A DNA stretch of 53,007 nt from an uncultured Gammaproteobacteria bacterium (GTDB lineage: Bacteria; Pseudomonadota; Gammaproteobacteria; Arenicellales; JAANXG01), in NCBI GenBank assembly GCA_947259175.1, contig CAMYKW010000016.1, positions 1 to 53,007 of the forward strand, read 5' to 3'. A program made the translations under genes and the position numbers. Positions 45,501 to 53,007 of this stretch are shown here, in pieces (the stretch's first letter is position 1; every line of letters begins with the position of its first letter). Under the pieces are notes generated by a model. The model made no database searches, had not been told where the DNA came from, and worked only from the letters and a program-made list of their open reading frames with translations.

Positions 45501-45530
45501 CCCCAACGTACCACCGAAATGGCGTTGGGG
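45501..45530. repeat. hairpin between folP and glmM
   Basis: CCCCAACG (45501-45508) and CGTTGGGG (45523-45530) are perfect complements with a 14-base loop, about 35 bp beyond the folP stop. No T-run follows leftward. It may slow or process the transcript before glmM. Confidence 0.4.
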
Positions 45531-45563
45531 ATCTTTCAGCAGGCAGCGGGGATAATCCAGGGA

Positions 45564-46433
45564 CTAACCCCGGTCGGCGACGACCTCCTGCATGCGTACC
45601 GCGTCGCGGGTCATCTTGACGTCGTGGACGCGCACGATATGAGCCCCCTGTTGAACCGCATACAGCGCCAGGGCGATGCTCGCCGCGGCCCGTTCGCCCA
45701 CTGGGATATCCAATAAGGCGCCGATCATTGATTTGCGCGATAAACCCACCAGGATCGGTGCGTCCAAGGCGGACAACGCGCCGAGGTTACGCAGCAGTAC
45801 CAGATTGTGCGCCACGGTTTTACCGAAACCGAACCCCGGATCCACAATGACGGATGCGGCGGGTACACCCGCTGCGAGGCATGCCTCGCGCCGTGCGCGA
45901 AGGAATTCGATCACATCCGCCACCACGTCATCATATGTCGGGGACTGCTGCATGCTGCGCGGCTCGCCTTGCATATGCATGACACAGACCGGCACTCCGC
46001 ACGCCGCTGCGGCGCCCAGCGCCCCTTCGCGGCGCAATCCGCAGACATCATTGATCAACCCCGCACCCGCCGCGACGGCGTGCTGCATCACGTGTGGTTT
46101 GGAGGTGTCTATGGAGATCGGAACGGCCAGCGCGTCGTGCAACGCCTCGACTACCGGAATTACCCGGTCCAGCTCCTGTTGGACGCTAACCGGTTGCGCT
46201 CCCGGGCGAGTGGATTCACCGCCGACATCGATGATGTCTGCGCCCTCGGTGACCATCTGCTCCCCGCGCCGCAGCGCCGACGCCGGGTCCGTAATTTGAC
46301 CGCCATCCGAAAAAGAATCCGGGGTAAGGTTCAACACCCCCATTATCGCCGTGCGCCGCAGATCCAGCGCACGGCCACCGCAATTCAAGAAAGTGATGGG
46401 AAGACGATCAGGGTTGGTCGCCGGCCGGCTCAT
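45564..46433 (-). CDS. folP: dihydropteroate synthase
   Basis: A 289-residue TIM-barrel enzyme that joins p-aminobenzoate to the pterin in folate synthesis. Landmarks: [79 protein letters not shown] and a final VRVHDV. It overlaps the ftsH end by 26 bp, the usual ftsH-folP-glmM order. Confidence 0.97.
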   Translation of the reverse strand: MSRPATNPDRLPITFLNCGGRALDLRRTAIMGVLNLTPDSFSDGGQITDPASALRRGEQMVTEGADIIDVGGESTRPGAQPVSVQQELDRVIPVVEALHDALAVPISIDTSKPHVMQHAVAAGAGLINDVCGLRREGALGAAAACGVPVCVMHMQGEPRSMQQSPTYDDVVADVIEFLRARREACLAAGVPAASVIVDPGFGFGKTVAHNLVLLRNLGALSALDAPILVGLSRKSMIGALLDIPVGERAAASIALALYAVQQGAHIVRVHDVKMTRDAVRMQEVVADRG

Positions 46434-48321
46434 CGAGTCGCGGCTTAACTTTGGGTCGGCCCTGGGGTTGTTCCTTGTCCGATGGCGAGCGCGAGGAGGT
46501 GTCCCCGAGATCCTGAGGCGGCTTGGGATCCTTACCGGCCATGATATCGTCGATCTGGTCGGATTCCAGCGTTTCCCACTCCATCAACGCCTTGGCCATT
46601 ACCTCGACCTTGTCGTGATTGTCCTCGAGTATCTTGCGCGCACGGGCGTACTGCTCGTCTATGATACGGGTGACCTCGCCATCCAATTTCTGGGCGGTAG
46701 TCTCGCTCAGATTGCGGTGGGTCACCACGTCACGGCCCAGAAACACTTCCGCCTCGTTGTCGCCGTAAACGCGCGGTCCCATGTCGTCACTCATTCCCCA
46801 GCGCGCCACCATCTTGTGGGCAAGTTCCGTCGCCTGCTCGAAATCGTTGGAAGCGCCTGTGGTCATTTGTTTCATGAATACTTCTTCAGCGATCCGCCCA
46901 CCCATTAATACCGCAATCCTGGCGAGCAGATACTCGCGGTCGTGACTGTAACGGTCTTCCTCCGGAAGCTGCATCGTGACTCCCAGCGCGCGGCCACGCG
47001 GAATGATGGTGACCTTGTGCACCGGATCGGTGTTCTTCAATAGCTTGGCGACAACGGTATGACCCGATTCATGATAGGCGGTATTGAGGCGTTCATGCTC
47101 CGGCATTACGATGGAACGGCGTTCGACACCCATGATCACCTTGTCCTTCGCCTTTTCGAAGTCCTCCATATTCACCAGCTTCTTACCCGCACGTGCCGCG
47201 AACAAGGCGGCCTCGTTTACGAGGTTCGCCAGATCAGCGCCGGAGAATCCCGGCGTGCCGCGGGCAATCACATTCGCATCGACGTTGTCGGCAACCGGGA
47301 CCTTGCGCATATGCACCTTCAGGATCTGCTCGCGACCACGAATGTCGGGCAACGGAACATGCACCTGCCGGTCAAACCGCCCCGGTCGCAATAGCGCCGG
47401 GTCGAGCACGTCCGGTCGGTTGGTTGCGGCGATTACGATGACCCCCTCACTTCCCTCGAATCCATCCATTTCCACGAGGAGTTGATTAAGGGTCTGTTCC
47501 CGCTCATCGTGCCCGCCGCCGAGACCGGCACCTCGCTGCCGTCCCACCGCATCGATTTCGTCTATGAAGATGATGCACGGCGCGTGCTTTTTCGCCTGTT
47601 CGAACATGTCTCGCACCCGGGAGGCGCCCACCCCGACAAACATTTCCACAAAGTCCGATCCCGAGATCGAGAAGAACGGAACTTTGGCTTCGCCGGCAAT
47701 CGCTTTCGCCAATAACGTCTTTCCGGTGCCGGGACTTCCGGTCATCAGTACGCCGCGGGGGATGCGACCGCCGAGCTTCTGAAACTTCGACGGGTCTCTG
47801 AGGAACTCGACCAACTCGCCGACTTCCTCCTTGGCCTCCTCAACGCCGGCGACGTCCTCGAAGGTAATCTTGTTCGTTTCCTCGGTGAGCATGCGCGCGC
47901 GGCTCTTGCCGAAACTCAGCGCACCACGGCCGCCGCCCCCTTGCATCTGCCGCATCAAATAAATCCACACACCGATGATCAACAGCAACGGGAACCAGTG
48001 CACGAGGATCTGGGTAAATATGGAAGGCGCCTCTTCCGGACGAGCCTCAATCTGCACGCCGCTTTCGATAAGATCCCCCACCAAACCGCGATCATCCGGG
48101 GAATAGGTCATCAGGGACTGCCCGGAGGTCGTCTCCGCATAGATATTCTTGCCCTCGATCGTGACCCGTTTAATGCGTCCTTCCTTCACTTCCTGAAGAA
48201 AGGTCGAGTACTCAATTTTCTGGTTGCGTGCCGTTTCGCGCGGGGCGAAATTATTGAATACCGCCATTAACACCATGGCGATCACCAACCATAAAATCAG
48301 ATTTTTAGTAAGGTTGTTCAA
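46408..48321 (-). CDS. ftsH: ATP-dependent zinc metalloprotease FtsH
   Basis: A 637-residue membrane protease. Two N-terminal helices (about 8-24 and 104-124) frame a periplasmic domain. The AAA domain has Walker A GSPGTGKT at 195-202 and Walker B IFIDEID at 251-257. The zinc site is HESGH at 417-421. It degrades misfolded membrane proteins and regulators such as LpxC and sigma-32 in relatives. Normal length; the last 40 residues are a charged, Pro/Ser-rich tail. Confidence 0.98.
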   Translation of the reverse strand: MNNLTKNLILWLVIAMVLMAVFNNFAPRETARNQKIEYSTFLQEVKEGRIKRVTIEGKNIYAETTSGQSLMTYSPDDRGLVGDLIESGVQIEARPEEAPSIFTQILVHWFPLLLIIGVWIYLMRQMQGGGGRGALSFGKSRARMLTEETNKITFEDVAGVEEAKEEVGELVEFLRDPSKFQKLGGRIPRGVLMTGSPGTGKTLLAKAIAGEAKVPFFSISGSDFVEMFVGVGASRVRDMFEQAKKHAPCIIFIDEIDAVGRQRGAGLGGGHDEREQTLNQLLVEMDGFEGSEGVIVIAATNRPDVLDPALLRPGRFDRQVHVPLPDIRGREQILKVHMRKVPVADNVDANVIARGTPGFSGADLANLVNEAALFAARAGKKLVNMEDFEKAKDKVIMGVERRSIVMPEHERLNTAYHESGHTVVAKLLKNTDPVHKVTIIPRGRALGVTMQLPEEDRYSHDREYLLARIAVLMGGRIAEEVFMKQMTTGASNDFEQATELAHKMVARWGMSDDMGPRVYGDNEAEVFLGRDVVTHRNLSETTAQKLDGEVTRIIDEQYARARKILEDNHDKVEVMAKALMEWETLESDQIDDIMAGKDPKPPQDLGDTSSRSPSDKEQPQGRPKVKPRLDEPAGDQP

Positions 48322-48385
48322 ACTGCCACCTTAAGATTCAGTATTTAGTATCTTGAGAATCTGGAAAATTCCATCGACCAGCTCG

Positions 48386-48415
48386 GTTATAGGGTTGACC
48401 CGGTCAAGTATCCAA
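48386..48415 (-). promoter_or_regulatory. candidate ftsH promoter with an internal palindrome
   Basis: Minus strand TTGGAT (48415-48410) and TATAAC (48391-48386) with an 18-bp spacer. Inside the spacer is the 13-bp palindrome TTGACCCGGTCAA (48395-48407), well placed for a repressor operator. About 65 bp before the ftsH ATG. Confidence 0.4.
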
Positions 48416-48434
48416 TGGTTCCCCTAGCATTCTG

Positions 48435-49106
48435 CTATGGAACAACTCCGCGCACAACCGGTTTACCGCCTGTATCACCGACAAAGCCCTTCGCCAATAA
48501 ATATAACTCCCGGCTTTTTGCCCGCGACGCTGCGGGCTTACGTATAACGCAGTCACAAAAGTATAGTTCACAGCGGCGACGAAACCCGATCACGCTGTCA
48601 CCGGCGAACAATTTGACCAGAAAACCGCCCCCGCGCGCGAGAACGGCGACCGCCAATGCCAAACTGTTCTCCAGCAGCGCGATCCCTCGCGACTCGTCGA
48701 CGTCGCGTATACCGCTTATATTGGGGGCCATATCCGAGATTACAAGATCAGCGCGTCCATCCCCCCCGAGGTGGGCAATTATGCGTTGTTTTACCGCGGC
48801 ATCGGCAATATCTCCGTGCACCACGATAACACCCGGTATCGGTGCCATTGGCTGCACATCGACGGCGATCGCGCGTCCCGTGACTCCGATTCGTTCCCGC
48901 ACATACTGGGTCCAGCCCCCCGGCGCCGCGCCGAGTTCCACCACCGTCATTCCCGGACGCAACAGTCGGTCGCGCTGGTCGATTTCAATCAACTTGTAAA
49001 CCGCGCGGGAGCGGTATCCATCCGCTTGCGCCTTGCGCACATAGCCATCGCGTATGTGCTGCTGCAGCCAATGTTTGCGTTTGCGCTTTTTTGCCCTCAC
49101 TATCAT
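48435..49106 (-). CDS. rlmE: 23S rRNA (uridine-2552-2'-O)-methyltransferase
   Basis: From the ATG at 49106 the protein has 223 residues. Basic N-terminus (KKRKRKHWLQQHIRDGYVRKAQADGYRSRAVYKLIEI) with catalytic Lys38, SAM motif ELGAAPGGWTQ at 57-67 and DMAPNISG. It methylates the ribosomal A-loop, late in 50S assembly. The longer frame (26 codons upstream) is rejected; GGGGTGG precedes the chosen ATG. Divergent from yhbY, as in E. coli. Confidence 0.96.
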   Translation of the reverse strand: MIVRAKKRKRKHWLQQHIRDGYVRKAQADGYRSRAVYKLIEIDQRDRLLRPGMTVVELGAAPGGWTQYVRERIGVTGRAIAVDVQPMAPIPGVIVVHGDIADAAVKQRIIAHLGGDGRADLVISDMAPNISGIRDVDESRGIALLENSLALAVAVLARGGGFLVKLFAGDSVIGFRRRCELYFCDCVIRKPAASRAKSRELYLLAKGFVGDTGGKPVVRGVVP

Positions 49107-49138
49107 CCACCCCGTAACTTGGGAGTCTGCGTTAACCC

Positions 49139-49432
49139 ATGGCCTTGTCGGGTAAACAGAAGCACTTTCTTCGCGGCCTTGCACACCACTGCAAAGTTTC
49201 CGTGACCGTAGGCGCCGCCGGTTTGACCAGCAACGTGTTACAGGAAATCGACACTGCGTTGCAACATCACGAGCTGTTAAAGGTCAAATTACCGGTATCC
49301 AGCCGCGATGAACGGCGGTCCATGGCCACACAGATCTGTAATCGCACCCGCACTGATTTGGTGCAATTGATCGGTCGCATGTGCGTAATCTATCGTGCCG
49401 GAGAGGAGCCCGTCATCAAATTGCCTCAGTAA
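49139..49432 (+). CDS. yhbY: CRS1/YhbY-type RNA-binding protein
   Basis: A 97-residue protein with the CRM domain: KQKHFLRGLAHHCKVSVTVGAAGLTSNVLQEIDTALQHHELLKVKL, and the ending IGRMCVIYRAG. E. coli YhbY associates with the precursor of the 50S subunit. Divergent from rlmE across only 32 bp, so the two promoters overlap. Confidence 0.95.
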   Translation: MALSGKQKHFLRGLAHHCKVSVTVGAAGLTSNVLQEIDTALQHHELLKVKLPVSSRDERRSMATQICNRTRTDLVQLIGRMCVIYRAGEEPVIKLPQ

Positions 49433-49443
49433 CACTGCGCATC

Positions 49444-50229
49444 ATGTGCCTGCTATTTTTCGCCGTCGATCAGCACCCCGGCTATCGTCTCGTGATCGCG
49501 GCCAACCGTGACGAGTACTACCGGCGGCCCACCCAGTCCGCCGGTTTTTGGACCGACGCCCCGCATGTGCTGGCCGGTCGCGACCTCAAGCAGGGCGGCA
49601 CCTGGCTGGGAATCACCCGCAACGGCCGCTGGGGCGCCGTCACCAACTACCGCGAAGTCAACCCCAAGCAGCCCCATGGTTCCCGCGGACACTTGCTGCA
49701 AGATTATCTGACCGGCGACGAGAATGCCGAAACCTACATCGAAAAACTCGCTCGCCGGGCCGACCGGTACGCGGGTTTCAACCTGATTGTCGCCGATGAT
49801 TCTCTCGTTGTTTACTACTCGAACCGCGGCGGCGATCCGCAGATATGCGGCGAGGGTGTTTATGGCCTCAGCAACCATTTACTCGATTCTCCATGGCCCA
49901 AACTCACCGAAGGAAAAAACCGGGTTGTTGAGTTACTGGCGCACCCGGAAGATCTGAGTCCCGAAAACCTGTTTCTAATGCTCGGCAATCGACGTATGAC
50001 GGAAGCCGGGTTGCCGGATACCGGTGTCGGTGAGGAGTTGGAACGCCTGCTGTCACCCGCATTCATCAACAACGACGATTTTGGAACCCGCTGTTCCACC
50101 GTGATTCTCATCGATCGCAACAGTACGGTCCGATTCATCGAGCGCACCTACCCGTCATCCGCCGGACGACCGCCGTCACCGGAAAAATTCCGGGCCGCAT
50201 CTCACCGGTTCACCATTCACAGGCTATAA
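49444..50229 (+). CDS. NRDE-family protein (TANGO2-like)
   Basis: From the ATG at 49444 the product has 261 residues and begins MCLLFFAVDQHPGYRLVIAANRDEYYRRPT, with the signature NRDE at 21-24. GGTWLGITRNGRWGAVTNYRE and CSTVILIDRNSTVRFIERTY are also characteristic. Cys2 would become N-terminal after Met removal, as in Ntn hydrolases. The human relative TANGO2 has been linked to haem and lipid handling; the bacterial role is not settled. Eleven bp after yhbY, probably the same transcript. Confidence 0.9.
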   Translation: MCLLFFAVDQHPGYRLVIAANRDEYYRRPTQSAGFWTDAPHVLAGRDLKQGGTWLGITRNGRWGAVTNYREVNPKQPHGSRGHLLQDYLTGDENAETYIEKLARRADRYAGFNLIVADDSLVVYYSNRGGDPQICGEGVYGLSNHLLDSPWPKLTEGKNRVVELLAHPEDLSPENLFLMLGNRRMTEAGLPDTGVGEELERLLSPAFINNDDFGTRCSTVILIDRNSTVRFIERTYPSSAGRPPSPEKFRAASHRFTIHRL

Positions 50230-50260
50230 TCAGAGAGATTAACACCTTGGGAGAGGTACC

Positions 50261-51502
50261 TTGCGAAAGCTGTTGATTTTGGCGGTTTTGTTGCCGGTCC
50301 TGGCATACGCCGGCGTCAAGGGATATTTGTGGTATTCGATCTACAGCCACATGGAGGATATAAAAGAGGCCGCGGCGCCGGTGGCCAAGATCGAGTATAA
50401 GAACATTCGCGCCCCGCTTACTGAGCCGTTCGGCGTCACCGGCATTACCGTCGAGCCACACATGGTTTCCGACACAATCCAAATCGGTTCGGCGCTGATC
50501 CATACCACCGGACTCAGAGACCTCTATGAACTGGCGAAAACAAGTTTTGACGAAGAACTGCCGAATAAACTGGAAGTCAGCCTGGATCGACTCTCCATCG
50601 ACCTCAATGGCGAAACAGCGTCTTTGCTGGCTAATAATCAGAAGTCGAACCTATTCGGTACGCCATTCGATGCGATGGCATGCGGCGATCGCGAATTTTT
50701 CAGCCCCACCGACCTGATCGCGATGGGATACGAAGAACTTTCGGTGGATACGAAGCTCAGTTACCGGCCGAATCGGATCAAGGAGAGCGTAGACTTTTTC
50801 GTCAAGTTCCGCGTCCGAGAGGCCGCTTCCCTGGCGTTGGACATATCCATACCGAAAAGCCAGGCGCCGACTTCTCGCGCGCAGTTGACGGTTCAGATCC
50901 CTCAGTTGAGAGATTTCTCGATACATGTTGAGGATTTGTCTTTTAACGAAAGGCGGAATCAATATTGCGCCAATTTATCGGGACTCTCGGTGGACGAGTT
51001 CGTCGAGCGACACCTTAATCAGGTCAAGGTCTATGCCGCCAACAACGATTTTCCAGTGAGCGATGAACTGCTGGCTGCCTACCGCAATTATGTGACCAAA
51101 TCGGGCAATATTACCGTCACCGCCAATCCTTTGGACCCGGTTGATCTGATGACGTTGTTTACGCTGAATCCCCGCCAGTTACTCGAATGGCTCAGTCTGG
51201 ACGTAAACATAGCCGGTAAGAATATCCAACAGTTGATGGTGATCACCGTGGTGGAAGAAGGACCCGAGGAAGAAACCAAACCCAAAGTCATACCGGATAC
51301 CTACAAACCGACGCAGATCTCCGAACTGAAACAACACGTCAACCGGTTGCTGAAGATCCGTACCGTGGACGGGAAACTGCACCACGCCTATCTGAGCTTC
51401 GTAGGCAGCGACTCCCTGTTGCTGACCCAGGAATTGGTGGGCGGCTCAGCCACTTTCCGCGTACCCATCGAGCAGATCGACGAGGTTCGGGTGCTGTACT
51501 GA
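50261..51502 (+). CDS. membrane-anchored or exported protein of unknown function (413 residues)
   Basis: The TTG start at 50261 has GGGAGAGG at good spacing and gives an N-terminal hydrophobic segment (LLILAVLLPVLAYAGVKGYLW), a signal or anchor. The long mature part is predicted mixed alpha/beta: IEYKNIRAPLTEPFGVTGITVEPH, then several amphipathic strands, and a final LKIRTVDGKLHHAYLSFVGSDSLLLTQELVGGSATFRVPIEQIDEVRVLY that reads like a small beta domain. The opening faintly recalls DUF945/AsmA-like lipid-facing proteins, but I would not assign it. Downstream of the NRDE gene on the same strand; convergent with DUF4149. Confidence 0.75.
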   Translation: MRKLLILAVLLPVLAYAGVKGYLWYSIYSHMEDIKEAAAPVAKIEYKNIRAPLTEPFGVTGITVEPHMVSDTIQIGSALIHTTGLRDLYELAKTSFDEELPNKLEVSLDRLSIDLNGETASLLANNQKSNLFGTPFDAMACGDREFFSPTDLIAMGYEELSVDTKLSYRPNRIKESVDFFVKFRVREAASLALDISIPKSQAPTSRAQLTVQIPQLRDFSIHVEDLSFNERRNQYCANLSGLSVDEFVERHLNQVKVYAANNDFPVSDELLAAYRNYVTKSGNITVTANPLDPVDLMTLFTLNPRQLLEWLSLDVNIAGKNIQQLMVITVVEEGPEEETKPKVIPDTYKPTQISELKQHVNRLLKIRTVDGKLHHAYLSFVGSDSLLLTQELVGGSATFRVPIEQIDEVRVLY

Positions 51503-51529
51503 CCATTTTCACGGCGGGTCCCGGAAATC

Positions 51530-52006
51530 TTACCTCGGTTCAGCTCCGTCCCTGCTACCTCGCCAGCGAATCACCAGCAACAGTCCCAGCAGGCTGTTGA
51601 TCACGTACAGGGTTGTGGAGATGCGATGCAGCGCGGCGAAACGCTGTTGCAGTTCCGAGCCGGGAATCCACGCACCGCCGACGACGAGCTTGATGGCCGC
51701 CATCTGCGGCGCCACAACAGCGTGATTGATGAGGGTGAGGACGAGCATCATGGCCAGAAACCACATATTCCAGCAACGCAACCAACCGGGCCGGCGATCC
51801 AGGAACAGCATCATTAATAACAACACCCCGCCGCAAATGAATCCGATCACATTCACGGTTGCGAACAACCGTCCGGCAACAGCGCCAGCCGCACTGCGTT
51901 CCAACATCGCGAACAACGTCGGCGCCACGACATAGCCCACCGCCCAAATCGCGCCGACCCATAACGTGAGCAGGATGCGTTCCAGCGGTGCCCGAATTCC
52001 GGTCAA
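51530..52006 (-). CDS. DUF4149-domain membrane protein
   Basis: A 158-residue protein with four predicted helices (LLTLWVGAIWAVGYVVAPTLFAML, LFATVNVIGFICGGVLLLMMLFL, WNMWFLAMMLVLTLINHAVVAP, ISTTLYVINSLLGLLLVI) and a conserved His between helix 3 and 4 (RFAALHRIST), all as in DUF4149. Function unknown; the family often follows carB-greA in gammaproteobacteria, as here (15 bp after greA), so it is probably part of that operon. Confidence 0.88.
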   Translation of the reverse strand: MTGIRAPLERILLTLWVGAIWAVGYVVAPTLFAMLERSAAGAVAGRLFATVNVIGFICGGVLLLMMLFLDRRPGWLRCWNMWFLAMMLVLTLINHAVVAPQMAAIKLVVGGAWIPGSELQQRFAALHRISTTLYVINSLLGLLLVIRWRGSRDGAEPR

Positions 52007-52021
52007 GACGGGGACACCTTT

Positions 52022-52498
52022 TCAGTCGACGCGTATTTTTAGGATTTCGTATTCGCGGACGCCGCCCGGCGTGTTGACTTCCACTTCATCTCCGACCTGC
52101 TTGCCAATCAGCGCGCGACCAATAGGAGAACTGAAGGATATTTGCGCATTGTCCAAATCCGCTTCCAGGTCACCCACTATCTGATAGGTGACCTGTTCGT
52201 CGGTGTGAAGATCATAGAGATCGACGTGGGTGCCGAAGATCACGCTGTCCGCGGCATGCAAACGGGCGGTATCGATCACCTCGGCGCGCGCCAGATACGC
52301 TTCTAGTTCTGCGATCCGGCCCTCGATGAAGCCTTGCTGATTTCGCGCGGCTTCATACTCGGCGTTCTCCGACAAATCACCATGGGACCGGGCCTCGGCG
52401 ATGGCCTGAATCACTTGCGGACGGTCAACGGACTTCAAGCGCTTCAGCTCGTCTTGCAGTTTTTCCGCACCGGCGGCGGTCAGGAGTACGCGTTTCAT
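52022..52498 (-). CDS. greA: transcription elongation factor GreA
   Basis: 158 residues, the normal length. The N-terminal coiled-coil carries the catalytic acidic tip ([36 protein letters not shown]) that enters the polymerase channel and triggers cleavage of backtracked RNA; the C-terminal domain has [23 protein letters not shown]. The ATG overlaps the carB stop as ATGA, implying coupled translation. Confidence 0.98.
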   Translation of the reverse strand: MKRVLLTAAGAEKLQDELKRLKSVDRPQVIQAIAEARSHGDLSENAEYEAARNQQGFIEGRIAELEAYLARAEVIDTARLHAADSVIFGTHVDLYDLHTDEQVTYQIVGDLEADLDNAQISFSSPIGRALIGKQVGDEVEVNTPGGVREYEILKIRVD

Positions 52499-53007
52499 AG
52501 GGTGATATGTTGATGTAAATCCTGTAACCGGTTAACCGTCTCTATGCCCAACACGCTGTGCGCGGCGCAAGCGGCCCGCGCCGCGGCCAGGGTGGTGAAA
52601 TACGTAACTTTATGTTGCAGCGCTTCACGCCTGATGGTGTATGAATCCTTGAGGCTTTGTTTCCCCGCGGTCGTATTCACGATCAAATCGATCTCACGAT
52701 TTTTAATCATATCAACCACATGCGGGCGGCCCTCCTTTACCTTATTCACCGTCCGCACCGTCAGGCCCGCGGCGCTCAACACCGCCGCCGTGCCGCTGGT
52801 TGCGATTAACTCGAATCCATTGTCGGCGAAATATCGCGCAATTTCGGTCACCGCCTGTTGATCACCCGTTTTCACCGATATCAGTGCTCTGCCGGATTGA
52901 GGAATTTCCGCTCCCGCCGCGCGTTGCGATTTGTCAAACGCCTCACCGAAATTCTTACCGATACCCATGACCTCCCCGGTGCTCTTCATCTCCGGCCCGA
53001 GTATGGT
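52495..53007 (-). CDS. carB: carbamoyl-phosphate synthase large subunit, C-terminal part (gene continues beyond the window)
   Basis: The frame is open to the right edge (first codons T-I-L-G-P-E) and gives the last 170 residues of a protein of about 1070. It covers the end of the second synthetase half ([15 protein letters not shown]) and the MGS-like allosteric domain ([70 protein letters not shown]), where UMP and ornithine bind in relatives. It makes carbamoyl phosphate for arginine and pyrimidines. Stop codon overlaps greA. Confidence 0.97.
   Translation of the reverse strand, partial: TILGPEMKSTGEVMGIGKNFGEAFDKSQRAAGAEIPQSGRALISVKTGDQQAVTEIARYFADNGFELIATSGTAAVLSAAGLTVRTVNKVKEGRPHVVDMIKNREIDLIVNTTAGKQSLKDSYTIRREALQHKVTYFTTLAAARAACAAHSVLGIETVNRLQDLHQHITL

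Overview
This window looks like a core chromosomal segment of a free-living gammaproteobacterium outside the enteric bacteria, of the Chromatiales / sulfur-oxidiser / Xanthomonas-like grade. I infer this from gene order and gene content only; no species can be named. The key evidence is one long leftward (minus-strand) block. In transcription order it runs carB-greA-DUF4149, then rlmE-ftsH-folP-glmM-tpiA-secG, tRNA-Leu(GAG), nuoABCDEFGHIJKLMN, initiator tRNA-fMet, rimP-nusA-infB-rbfA-truB-rpsO-pnp, dtd. In E. coli the two tRNAs (leuU, metY) lie next to each other between secG and rimP. Here the complete complex I operon, with separate nuoC and nuoD, sits between them.

Layout. 1-2.8 kb is gene-poor: a bacteriohemerythrin with a structured leader, a PilZ protein, a long hairpin and a 99-bp duplication that repeats the start of a DUF4345 membrane protein gene. 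2.2-4.8 kb is an AraC regulator, SDR/NmrA oxidoreductase, DUF4345 row. 5.2-8.3 kb is a DUF2089 regulator, LemA, TPM-domain/TPR row behind a recognisable promoter. 8.4-17.5 kb is a mixed row of envelope and metabolic genes: a lipoprotein, SIMPL, NlpC/P60 lipoprotein, class 3 lipase, PQQ-type propeller dehydrogenase, LEA-like repeat protein, HAD phosphatase, a DksA protein with a lysine-rich tail, YheT hydrolase and an NAD-type isocitrate dehydrogenase. 17.6-17.9 kb is a nested non-coding repeat element. 18-53 kb is the housekeeping block, interrupted only by the rightward yhbY, NRDE and unknown-protein genes at 49.1-51.5 kb.

How the genes work together. The nuo genes build the 14-subunit NADH:quinone oxidoreductase. 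The rimP-pnp block couples ribosome maturation, transcription elongation/termination, translation initiation, tRNA pseudouridylation and RNA decay. Two intrinsic terminators lie between tRNA-fMet and rimP, the place where this operon is known to be controlled by attenuation. FtsH, FolP, GlmM, TpiA and SecG cover membrane proteolysis, folate, cell-wall precursor, glycolysis and secretion.

No CRISPR array, prophage, transposase gene or rRNA was seen. The most unusual items are the nested repeat element and its relative near 5 kb, a LemA gene fused in frame to an upstream membrane segment with a strong ribosome binding site left inside the reading frame, the duplicated start region at the DUF4345 gene, and a 38-codon frame wedged between nuoI and nuoJ. 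Promoter and terminator calls are by eye. No database search or folding calculation was run.
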